In this document: one piece after another, positions 39,952-51,900 of the stretch
Layout of the letters: the number at the start of each line of letters is the position of its first letter
Numbering within the stretch: the first letter of the stretch is position 1
Assembly (NCBI RefSeq): GCF_032362555.1
Contig: NC_083533.1
Span: 3,663,001 to 3,727,000, forward strand
DNA: 64,000 nt
Direction: 5' to 3'
DNA from: Amyelois transitella
Lineage: Eukaryota > Arthropoda > Insecta > Lepidoptera > Pyralidae
The notes under the pieces: model-generated
What the model saw: the letters and a program-made list of their open reading frames with translations, nothing else
Databases searched by the model: none
What the model was told of the DNA's origin: nothing
Position numbers and translations under genes: made by a program

Positions 39952-42900
39952 TCACTCGCTGTCACTCTCCGATTTCATCTTCCGTTTCACTTTTGGGTGC
40001 ACCTTGTATATGTGTTTCTGTAGATCTTTCGAAGTGAGGTACCTGTGAATATATATTTTTTTACTATACGGTCTGGGTCTTGGATGTATGTATATAATAC
40101 ATATCTATACATACTTATAAGTATTTATTATAAAATACAATATTGTTGAGTTAGTATGTCGTAAAGACGTATAATTAAGGACGTCCTGGTAAAGGGCCAG
40201 ATCAAAAGTAACCGAAACCGCCGAGCTTGCATGAAGAGAGTTATGAATGTGGGCGAAGGAAGTATGCAGAGATCGTGGCAAGTGGAAAGAGGTAGTCTCT
40301 GCCTACCCCTCCGGGAAAGAGGGGTGATTTTATGTATGTATGTAGTATGTCGTAATACAAGTCTCGAACTTACTTCGAGGCTAATTGAATCTGGGTAATT
40401 TGTCCCGTATATATATATTTATTTTAAGCAAAGGTTGCGGCGGTCAGGCGGGGGTCGCTTAGTATAAAAACCTGACACCCCATTTCAGGATGGATCATGG
40501 TCAAAACGCGCACCCCGGGCTCCTCTCCAGAGGTGAGGATATAACCGGATAATGGAAAAAGGGACTTGACATACTATTCCTATCATGTCTGCGAGAAAAT
40601 CAAAAAGTAAAGTCAATGATTCTTGTAGTTTCTCGCTGCGGGCAAGAACGGCCATACACATGCTGGTTTCTCAGCAGTTTCTCGTTGGTTTCTCAATAGT
40701 TTCTCACAACATATGTTTCTCGCTGGTTTCTCACCTGCACTCGCACAGTTTGCACACGAACTTGAACTCCTCGGGGTCCCCGTGTGCCCTTCTCTCGTGC
40801 CGCTGCAGTATGACCGCGGATATAAAGCAGCGGTGACATGTACTACATTCGTGGGGCTTCGATGAGCTGTGGGACTGAAAAGATACATACATACATATGG
40901 TCACGTCTAAATCCCTTGCGGGGTAGACAGAGCCAACAGTCTTGAAAAGACTGAACGGCCACGTTCAGCTATTTTGATTTAAGATAGAATTGAGATTCAA
41001 ATAGTGACAGATTGCTAGCCCATCACCTAAAAGAAGAATCCCAAGTATACAAGCCTACCCCTTAGTCGCCTTTTACGACATCTATGGGAAAGAGATGCGA
41101 GTGGTCCTATTCTTTTTCCTATTAGTGCCGGGAACCACGCGGCACCATAATAAACCTTCCTCTTCAATCGCTCTATCTATGATTGTATGAAGTATGTTAT
41201 TACTTATGTATGAATAGACAAACTTACAACTTTGACGTGCCTCTTCAAACTGGAGTTGGTCCCGAACGCCGTGTTGCATATCTCGCAGAGGAACGGCCGT
41301 TCATTCCTGTGGGTCCGTTCGTGTACCTGTTGAACAAAACAGCCTTTAAATCTAGATTTTTAGCCTAGAATTTTTTAAGTCTTTAAAATAATGGGACCAC
41401 ACCATCTCATCTCCCATGGATGTCGTAAGAGGCAACTAAGGGGTATTCTTATAAACATGGGATTCTTCTTTTTAGTCGATGGCCTAGCAACCTGTCACTA
41501 TTTGAATCTCAATTCTATCGAAGCCAAGCAGCTGAACGTCGCCTGTCAGTCCCTTCAAGACTGTTGGCTCTGTCCACCCCGAAAGGGATATAGACGTTAC
41601 TATATGAATGAATGAATGAAACATCCAAAGGTTCAGATTATATGTCATGTTTTCTTCAAAAAATATCAAATACCAAGGTGAACCATTGTTACATAGATAG
41701 ATAAAACTCTTTATTGCACCATAATAGTAAAAAATACAAAACAGCACAAAACAGTCAGAGATGATACAAAGGCGGAGTTATCGCTAATGCAATCACTTCC
41801 AGTCAAGATGTTCTGGAGTGAGCGGGCCGAGGGTCTTTTAGGTCTAGTCTAAATAAAAAAGAATTTCGACTGTTCAAGATGCGTCTTCTCGACGTCTCGT
41901 CTTAGTGTCGATTGTCCTTTTTTTCATAAGTCTGTGTCAGTCGGTTTTGGTCATCTAAATTGTCAAATAAATAGTAAATATATACGGGACAAATAACACA
42001 GATTGAGTTAGCCTCGAAGTAAGTTCGAGACTTGTGTTACGAGATACTAACTCAACGGTACTATACAAGGTGTAACGGAAAGGGGGTTATCATAAAAAGT
42101 GGGTGGATACTATACCTTTAATAGATCCTTCCTACTGCTACTGCTGGTCCTTATCACCATGTTCATAAATGCATGTCAATAAAATTTCGCAATAAAATGT
42201 ATTTATTTAAATGTAAACAAACGTGGCAAATCACTATCGGGTCAACATCCCCAATTCAAAACAACACACACACTAAGACACTATCGATGTACACTAAAAC
42301 ACTAACTCCTCACTCGTCATTTTCTCCTGGTACCGTCGGCGACCTAAGTCGTAGGTAGCCGCTTTGTCGGCGCCGTCAAAGAGATCGCGGCAAGGCGGCG
42401 AACGTTTGACGAAGATTCTAAAACAAACAAATAAGACTCGTTTACTTAATCAATAAGAATCATTTTGCTTTGACAGAGGTACGTCGTTTAAGACATTCAA
42501 TCGATTTGAAAATATTCGCATGAAATGCAAAAGAAATAATAATTACCTACCTACATACATAAAACCACGACTTTTTCCCGGAGGGATAGACAGAGACTAC
42601 ATCTTTCCACGATCTCTGCATACTTCCTTCGCTTCATCCACATTCATAACTCTTCATTCAAGCTAATAAATAATTACCTACATTACAAAATAAATTGGTA
42701 ACTAAGTCAAAGAAAGATTGAAAACCTACATACCTTTCAAAGAAAGGGTTCAAAACGTCGACCTCCTTGGATGCACAAGTCAGCTCTCCGGTAAATGGAA
42801 ACCCAGACATTGCGAAGCATTCCTGGCGTTACAGTATCGCATGCGGTTTGATGCGGGCAACCATTTCTTCGCTCGAAGGGGAATCCGACGCATACACTTT

Positions 42901-45900
42901 ATTTTTAATGTATCCCCAGAAAAAAAGTCAAGTGGTGTGAGTTCTGGAGACCGCGGAGGCAATGCGATACGTCCTCCTCGTCCAATCCATTCCGGGAACC
43001 GGGCATTGAGGTGGCTGCGCTCATCACGAGCGAAGTGAGCTGGAGCGCCACCATGTTGGAATATTAGGTTGTTTTCCATCACGATATCCACGTAACTTCT
43101 CACTGGCATTACTGTTCCTCATTTAAGTAATTTTCTAGGAAATTTAGGCTGTTAGGCAAAAAATATGGTTCAACGACAACATCTCCGACTATTCCAGCAT
43201 CCAGCCAACACATTTATCCGCCACTGGTACTGGAAAGATGACTCCGTAAAAACATGTGGATTGGTAGCTAGGTATGCGACCAATAATGTTCATTGTAGTC
43301 GTAATAATATTCTGAATTACTCAAAGAAATCACGAAAGAGAACACGTGTACGAAAAAGTCAAAACACAAACACAAACAATGTTGTCATCAGTGCTGCCAG
43401 ACCAAAAATCCGATTGAGCGCTGTAAGATGTAAAAAAGCGCTCGATTTCTTGGAAATTGTGCTTTAAAAAAGCGCTAGATATCGCGCTAAAAGAACAATT
43501 TTTCTTGAATGAAATAAAGCAAACAAACAAAAAAACACTCTATTAGGCTTTAAAATAACTGATGCTGATAGAGCCATAGAGTTTTTTAATATGTCATGAT
43601 GTAAATTAAAAAAAACACCAGATTATCCGCTAGGTGCCATAATTCTGTAAAGCGCACCAAACACATAAAAAAGCGCTAGATCTAGCGCCCAAAGCGTTAA
43701 AATGGCAGCACTGGTTGTCACGCAAATGGATAGCGAACGACTGATTGACTTCTCAAATAATTGTACATTTCCGCTTCCCGATTCTGGCATCCTAGTACAG
43801 GGGAGACACGGGCAAAGTCGACCACGGTCACGTTAACCGGCTATTTTTGTAAACAAAGGTGAAATAAAATTATTTTAGTACAAATATGTTTTGTCCCTTT
43901 GATTCAATATCTTATTAATTTTACCATAATAAACGGGTTAAAAACAGTATTATTTGATTTCAAAATTTTACCATACTTACTACCACTCTTACCAATAGGA
44001 AAAAGTGGCATGTACAAAACGTGTTTCCTAGGTTGACTAAATGTTGACAACTTTTTTATGAATGTGGCGATAAAATTAAACAAAGTAAAAGTTTACTAAT
44101 CACAAACGTAAATAATCAGGTGGGATCATCATTTTACCCTCACTTACCCTAAAGCGGAAGAAAGGATACGTGTACATCACCTGTCTCGCGGCGTAGCGCC
44201 ATTGGTCGGCGCTTAGTGTACTAGACAGTGAACCCATTGACTGCGCACACACACACTCTCAAATTTGAATATTGACCTTGAATTAGTCGAATTTAAGAAC
44301 GAGAGACAAGTACTCTATCTAGTCTTGCCTTCTCGTTTTGGTAAATTAGGGGCCCGTTTTCATTTATTTTTAAGTAGATAAATTAAACCTCTTGCGTATC
44401 CATGAAATCCTGGTAGCTAAAAGATTAATTCCTTTATTTTATTCGGAGATGTTTTTACCCATGATGCAAAAAAGAGCAGTGTTGTTGATGCAGATGACGC
44501 AGAGAGACTGCCGTCTGACGTCCGCAAGGATCAGAGACTTAAAAGAAAACATGTTTCCCTTCACGAACATTTCTTTCTTCCCGGACTTTTAACAACCTAT
44601 GTAAACGTCATTTAAGTACTAGATCATTAGTAATAGTTTTATTAATTTATGACGATATTCGTTAATCGGCTTCTTAAAATATGAAAAAGAATTTCGTTCG
44701 TAATAGAAAATTTCTTAAAATATCCGGAACCATTTTAATACATTATTAATCGACCTTGCTCTTTGCTCCTTGCAAAGAAAAGTCACGCCTATTTCAGGGT
44801 TCATTTGGAAAATTTTAGTTAAAACCAACAACAATAGTTTGCTCGGATTTTGTGATTCAATAATAGTTTGATTATTTCTCTTTTTAATTATTATTTCTTT
44901 AAAAAATATTTCTTTCATATTTAAGTTTTTCATAATGTTACAAACACGTTCTCTGGTAACTACTACATTGATATTATTCAGTACGCTTAGTTCGTTGTTT
45001 TACTTTTACTTTATTACTGTAAAAACGCCAGTCCGGTATTTTAGTTGCTACAATTAATCTGCTAAAATAATTGATGAGAAACTGTTAGTCAGTTTTCTTT
45101 TTTGCCATGAGATTGAAGAGTCATATGAAACACTGATATTCAAACAGCCTTCAGTGTAAAGTTGTAATTTTAATGAGATAAAGTAAAAAATCAAGTTTCG
45201 CAGGTGGGACTCGTCAGCTAAATAGTAAAAAGTAAAGAAAAAAGCAGGAACACTTAGTTAAGAAAAACAAAAAAAAAAGATATCCGGAACCCTGGCTCTA
45301 AAATACTATTTTAAAGTACCAGGAGTACAGACGGGTGGCGTCGACATTAGGCCAGTGGGCCAATGGGTGTGATCGTTAAGATGCTATTGACCTCACAGCT
45401 GTTTACTGCTGTAGTGTTGTGCAAGTTTTAATAAAATAACATAAAATAAAATAAAATCGGCTGTAAAAAATAAAAATTTCAAAATAAAAAATTTACTTTT
45501 AGGGTTTTGCGTGGCACCAGGCTGTTTGTTACCGGTAACTCGTTTGGTGTACTCAATATGATAACCCCCTTTCCGTTACACATTGTATATTATAATAAAT
45601 ACTTATATAGATAAACATCCAAGAGCCAGGCCAATCAGAGAAAGTTCGTTTCTCATCATGCCCTGGCCGGGATTCGAACCCGGGACCTCCGGTGTCACAG
45701 ACAGGCGCACTACCGCTGGGCCACAGAGGCCGTCAAGTCAAGTCAAAGAGTGTTTGAGACAGCGCCTGGGAGCCGTACTTCTTCGGGCACTGGTTCGGTT
45801 TTGGTCATCTAAATTGTCAAGTCAAAGAGTGTTTGTCCATGGAGGTCCCCTCACCTGGAGGATCCAGGACTCGTAGAAGCCCTTGCCGCAATAGGTGCAC

Positions 45901-48900
45901 CTGAAGGTGGTGCCTCGCAGCGCTCGCTCATGCGTCTTCAGGTCTTCAAGTGCATCTTCAGCAGCGCCTGGGAGCCGTACTTCTTCGGGCACTGGTTCGG
46001 TTTTGGTCATCTAAATTGTCAAGTCAAAGAGTGTTTGTCCATGGAGGTTCCCTCACCTGGAGGTTCCAGGATTCGTAGAAGCCCTTGCCGCAGTAGGTGC
46101 ACCTGAAGGTGGTGCCTCGCAGCGCTCGCTCGTGCGTCTTCAGGTGCATCTTCAGCAGCGCCTGGGAGCCGTACTTCTTCGGGCACTGGTCGCAACCATG
46201 TACCTTCTCCTGTTGAAATGTAGGTAATTTGTATTAGTGCCAGTTAGAAAGACGTTGGGTGCCATGTGGGGGGTCCCAGCACCAATAAGAAAAAAGAATA
46301 GGACCACTCCGTCTCATTCCCGTGGATGTCGTAATAGGCGACTAAGGGGTAGGCTTATAAACTTGGGATTTTTCTTTTAGGCGATGGACTAGCAACGTGT
46401 CACTATTTGAATCTCAATTCTACTCGTATCTTAAAGCCAAATAGCTGAACGTGGCCTATCAGTCTTTAAAAGACTGTTGGCTCTGTCTACCCCGCAAGGG
46501 AAATTGACGTGATTATATGTATGTATCACTCCGTCTCATTCCCGTGGATGTCGTAAAAGGCGGCTAAGGGATAGGCTTATAGAATAGATTTATTTTCAAA
46601 ATTGGATACAAGGTATCACTTATTGACGTCGCATCACTTAAATCTAATTATAACTACTACCGCTTCCAAAGCGTATGTGTAGAAGAAGCGGCGGAACAAA
46701 TTACACTGCAGCATTTACATCGGACGTCAATTTACAAATATAGATCTCTTAAATCTAAATCGTTGACGAATGCACATTGTCTACTCTACATTAAAAAACA
46801 TTAATGAATGTAGAACTAATTATTTCAATACGAATATTTCGTCAAATAAACAAAGATAAAATAATATAAACTTGAGATTCTTCTTTTAGGCGATGGGCTA
46901 GCAACCTATTACAGTTTGAATCTCAATTCTATCAGTCTTTTCAAGACTGTTAGCTTTGTCTACCCCGCAAGAGATATAGACGTGATTATACGTATGTATG
47001 TCTGTATGTATGAACGACGCGAGTGAGACCGTTCACCGACCGTTTGATGGCCTCTATGGCGCAGCGGTAATACTCTTGACTGTGTCACCGGAGGTCCCGG
47101 GTGCGAATCCCGACCTGGGCATGATGAGAAAAGAACTCTTTCTGATTGTCCTGGGTCTTGGATGTTTATCTATATAAGTACATGTATTATATATATAAAT
47201 AATATAAGTATTTATTATAAAATGTAGTATCGTTGAGTTAGCAACTCGTAACACAAGTCTCGAACTTACTTCGAGGCTAACTCAATCTGTGTAATTTGTC
47301 CCGTATATATTTAATTATTGATTGATTTATTTAATTATTTAAGACTTCAACCAGCGAGTGCAAGAACATGAACCGCTTCTAACAGAGGTCGCATCGGTAG
47401 GCAGAGTCGTCTGTGTGGCTTGTTATGTCAGCCCGGAGCTCCGTCCACCCCGCCACCGTTTTCTTGCAGATCTTGTAAGATTTCGGAACTATCTCACTAT
47501 ATTACCTCGAGCTGGTTTTTCTTCTTCCCTCTAGCGTGATTCTTGGTTACACCTTTACCTCTTCTGGAGAGTAGACCAGGGCGTACCTTTTGACCATAAC
47601 GACCAAGTATCTTTCAAAGGTCTTGCTAGAAGATCGCAGAATCAACGACCAAGTAGATATCTTTGAAAGATCTTGCTAGAAGCTCCCAGAATCCTTCTTC
47701 TTTCAAAGTTTCCTCACCAGCTGCGTACCCCAAAGACAGAAAGAATACCAAAAGTCTCTTAATCGACAAAAGACTTGACCCCGCATCAAATTCCTGTACA
47801 AAGACTGAGAAACACCAAAGGCTTCCTCACCAGATGCGTGTCCCTGTGCTTGGCCAGCGAGTGCAGGTACTTGAACCTCTTCGGACAGAGGTCGCACCGG
47901 TAGGCGGAGTCGTCCGCGTGGCTCGCTATGTGGGCCCGGAGCTCCGCCCAACCCACCACCGTTATCTTGCAGATCTTGCACTCCCTCTCTATGCTCGTAT
48001 GTAACCTGAAATCAATTTGTTTACTGTCAATGTCAATCTGTCACATTTCTATCATCAAAAGCCAAAAGTCTGAACGTGGCGGAACGCGCGTGCCGTGTGG
48101 TTCCTGGGACCAATAAAAAAAAAAAGGGAATAGGACCACTCCATCTCGTTCCCATGGATGTCGTAAAAGGCGACTAAGGGATACATACATACATACATAA
48201 AATCACGCCTCTTTCCCGGAGGGGTAGGCAGAGACTGTTTCCACTTGCCACGATCTCTGCATACTTTCTTCGCTTCATCCACATTTATAACTTTCTTCAT
48301 GCAAGCTCGGACTAGCGACTAAGGGATTGGCTTATATAATTACTTGGAATTCTTATTTTAGGCGATGGGCCAGCAACCTGTCACTATTTGAATCTCAATT
48401 CCATCATAAAGCCAAACAGCTGAACGTGGCCTATCAGTCATTTCAATACTGCTGGCCCTGTCTACCCCGCAAGGGATATAGTCGTGATTATATGTATGTA
48501 TGAAGGAAGTATAGTCATTAAAGTTATTTATTCCTACAGAAGAAAGAAGGAGAAAAGAGGAGAGAAATAATCAGTTTTAAATAATTATAATATGAACGTA
48601 AAAATTGAGAAGCTTTTACAATAAAAATTATTTTTTGACAAAAAAAATTCAAAATTCAAAATTTTTTATTCATTATTATAGGATATTATTATATCGCTTA
48701 ATAATTGTCGTATGGTTTAACAACTTGGTTGACGTCAAATATATTACTTAAAAACTAAGTTTACTGCCGCTTCCAAGGCGTCAGTGCAGAAGAAGCGGTA
48801 ACAAACTGCACTGCAGCATTTTCTTTAACAACGTCAACTTCACAATATTAAATTATACTTAGAATATAATGTGGACGGGAGAATACATTGTTCACGGGAG

Positions 48901-51900
48901 ATTTATATATTTATGAGATTTAATATTGAAAAAAGAAAAATATATATATATATATATATATATTTTATGGATTGCCAATTTTAAAAAGATTTATGTACAG
49001 AGTGTACTGAAATTTTGATTTAAGTTCAAATTAAACTACAATTAATTACGAGGTTCCTGTGCCAAGCTCGAGCCAGATGTTTTTATCATTAAGGTAATCA
49101 TCAGTCCTATAATAAGCCTTCTCACAAAGTACTTTCTTTACATACTCTTTGAATTTTCGGTAGGGCATATCAAGAACAGACTCCGGCAACCTATTATAAA
49201 ATCGTATACAGTTCCCCATAAATGATTTACTGACTTTGCTAAGCCTATGAAACGGTATGACTAATTTATGTTTATTACGTAAATTTCTATCAGTTGTGGC
49301 ACTAACTTTTTGAAAAAAAGAGGTATTTTTCCTAACATACATTATAAGATCAAAAATGTACTGGGACGCTACTGTAGGTATGTTTATTTTCTTAAAGAGT
49401 TGTCTTAATGAGTCTCTTGGTCCTAAGCCGTAAATTGCGCGAACGGCCCTTTTCTGAATTATAAAAATAGTTTGTATATCAGCCGCGCTACCCCATAAAA
49501 GTAAACCATAAGATAACAAGCTATGAAAATAGCTGAAATAAACAAGCCTAGCTGTAGCTACATCTGTCAATTGTCGGATCCTCCTAACAGCATAAGCGGC
49601 AGAGCTAAGTCTATTGGATAGTTTAGAAATATGAGCACCCCACTGTAGCTTTGCATCAATTATAATTCCTAAAAACTTTGTATTTTCAACAAATTCTAAT
49701 TTCTGGCCTTCCAGTATTATGTCAGTATTGGCCTGCCTTACGTTTGGAAGGGTAAATTTAATGCATTGGGTCTTATTAGCATTTAAAAGAAGATTGTTGG
49801 TTGAGAACCAGATAGATATGGCCGACAGTATATTATTAACCGAACTTACATTTTCGCTATGGCGATCTAATTTAAATATTAAAGAAGTGTCATCGGCAAA
49901 CAGCACTATACCCGCCTGTTTTTCCACCATAAAAGGCAGGTCATTGACATATACCAAGAAGAGGAATGGTCCTAAAATTGAGCCCTGAGGAACACCCATT
50001 GAGACGCTTGATCCGCTTGACTTTACTCCATTAATATCTACAGTTTGAAGCCTATCAGTCAAATAGGATGCCATTAGTTTAGTTGATTTGTGGTCAAACC
50101 CATATTGACGAAGTTTACGCAAAAGTGTCTGATGATCTACGCAATCAAATGCTTTAGAGAGATCGCAAAAGACTCCAACTGAATCCTGTGAACTCTCCCA
50201 CGCGTCATAGATTTGAGTAACAAGTGCTACTCCCGCATCAGTGGTGGACTTCCCGGCAGTGAACCCATATTGTTGGGAATGGAAAATGTTATTGATTTTA
50301 AAATATTGTTGCATTTGATTAAGCATCATCTTCTCAAACACCTTGCTCAAAACTGGCAATATAGAAATAGGTCTATAATTGCCAAGGACTGTTTTCTCCC
50401 CTTTTTTGAATAGAGGTATTAATTTGCTACATTTCATTAAATTTGGAAAAATACCCTCATCAATACATTCATTAAATATAAAAGCTAGATCAGATGCAAT
50501 AATATCTATGATTTGACTTATGATACTAACAGACATACCCCAATGGTCTTCAGACTTTTTCAAATTAAGTTGTTTGAACGCCTTTAATATAATATCAGAG
50601 TTAACATATTTAAATTTAAAGACAGATTTGATGGGAGTTGTGTTATTATTAAGTAGGGTTTCAGCGCGCAATGGACAAGAGTCAACGTCAGAAGTTAGCT
50701 CCACAGGGATTTTTGCAAAGAAATTATCAAAAGCATTTACTATGTCCTGAGTTTTAGAAATACTTTTGTTACCGGATGATATTTGTTTAATACTGTCTCT
50801 ATCTTTGATTTTGCCAGATTCTTTATTAATAATGTTCCATGTTTCTTTAATTTTATTTGGTGCGTTGTTTATTTTACTACTTATGTGAAAAGACTTGGCT
50901 TGCCTGCAAACTTTTTTAAATAATTTTGAATAATTTTTGACATATTCTACAAAACTGGGGTCAAAATTGTATTGTTTCTGGGCATATAAGTCATATAACT
51001 TATTCCTACTCTTGTGAATACCTAATGTAGCCCATTCACTGAACTGTAATCTATTACGAATATTGACTTGTTTCTGCTTGAACCTTTTTGAGTATTCAGC
51101 AGAAATCATATTAAATAAATTGTTATAATGTTCATTAGGATTATTTCCAGAATATGTTAAAGTATTTAATTGATTTGCAATGTTTATTTTAAATTTTCTT
51201 ATGTTTTTGGAAGAAAGAGGTCTACACATAATTTTATCATTATTTAAATTGTTTAAGGACTCTTTCTCAAAGGTAACATATTGACCGGTGTGATCCGAGG
51301 GCAATTTGTGAATAATTGATTTCCGTATAAAAAGATTATTGCAAAAAAAATTATCCAGACACTTGGCAGATGTAGATGTTATTCGGGTTGGTTCGAAAAA
51401 AACATACTCTAAATTATAAGATTTAAACAAATTAATAAATTGTATACTAACAGTTGATTTAACTAAAATGTCAATGTTAAAATCACCACAAATAATTAAT
51501 TTTTTGTTACATTTTGAGGTAACATGTAACACTTGATCCATTATTTTTAAAAATTGTTTAAATTCACTGTTTGGGGGACTGTACACACAAACAATTATAT
51601 GATGATCTAGCTCGGCACAGGTCACTTCGGCACACCGCTCAACCGAAAGTCTGGTTATGTCTGTTCGCTCTTTACAGCGAAGACCGCATTTGATAAATAT
51701 TATAGACCCACCTCTAATTGCAGACTTTCTGTTTAAGCAGCTCACAATATTATAATTGTTTAGGCTGAACATCATCTCCCCCTCCATGAGCCAATGCTCA
51801 GTCAAACATAAAATGTCCACATTTAATTCTTCTAAAACTAGTTGTACTTCTAATTCTTTGCCGGGAAGACCTTGTATATTTTGATGGATAATTCTTAACC

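Larger units (their letters stand above)
42066..45585 (-). mobile_element. 3.5-kb TIR transposon with IS630/Tc1/mariner-like remnant
   Basis: The 29-bp ends CAAGGTGTAACGGAAAGGGG... and (reverse) CAATGTGTAACGGAAAGGGG... differ at one base. TATA flanks both sides (42062-42065 and 45586-45589), consistent with a TA or TATA target duplication. It splits a SINE B whose halves match the unbroken family. It contains a decayed transposase (42780-43265), an RTE tail fragment (42556-42660) and a hAT MITE (43389-43713). The rest is non-coding. Confidence 0.85.

Noticed and set aside
47663..48004. 113-codon plus-strand ORF
   Set aside because: Antisense to zinc-finger exon 4 and its duplicate echo; the minus strand encodes two C2H2 fingers.
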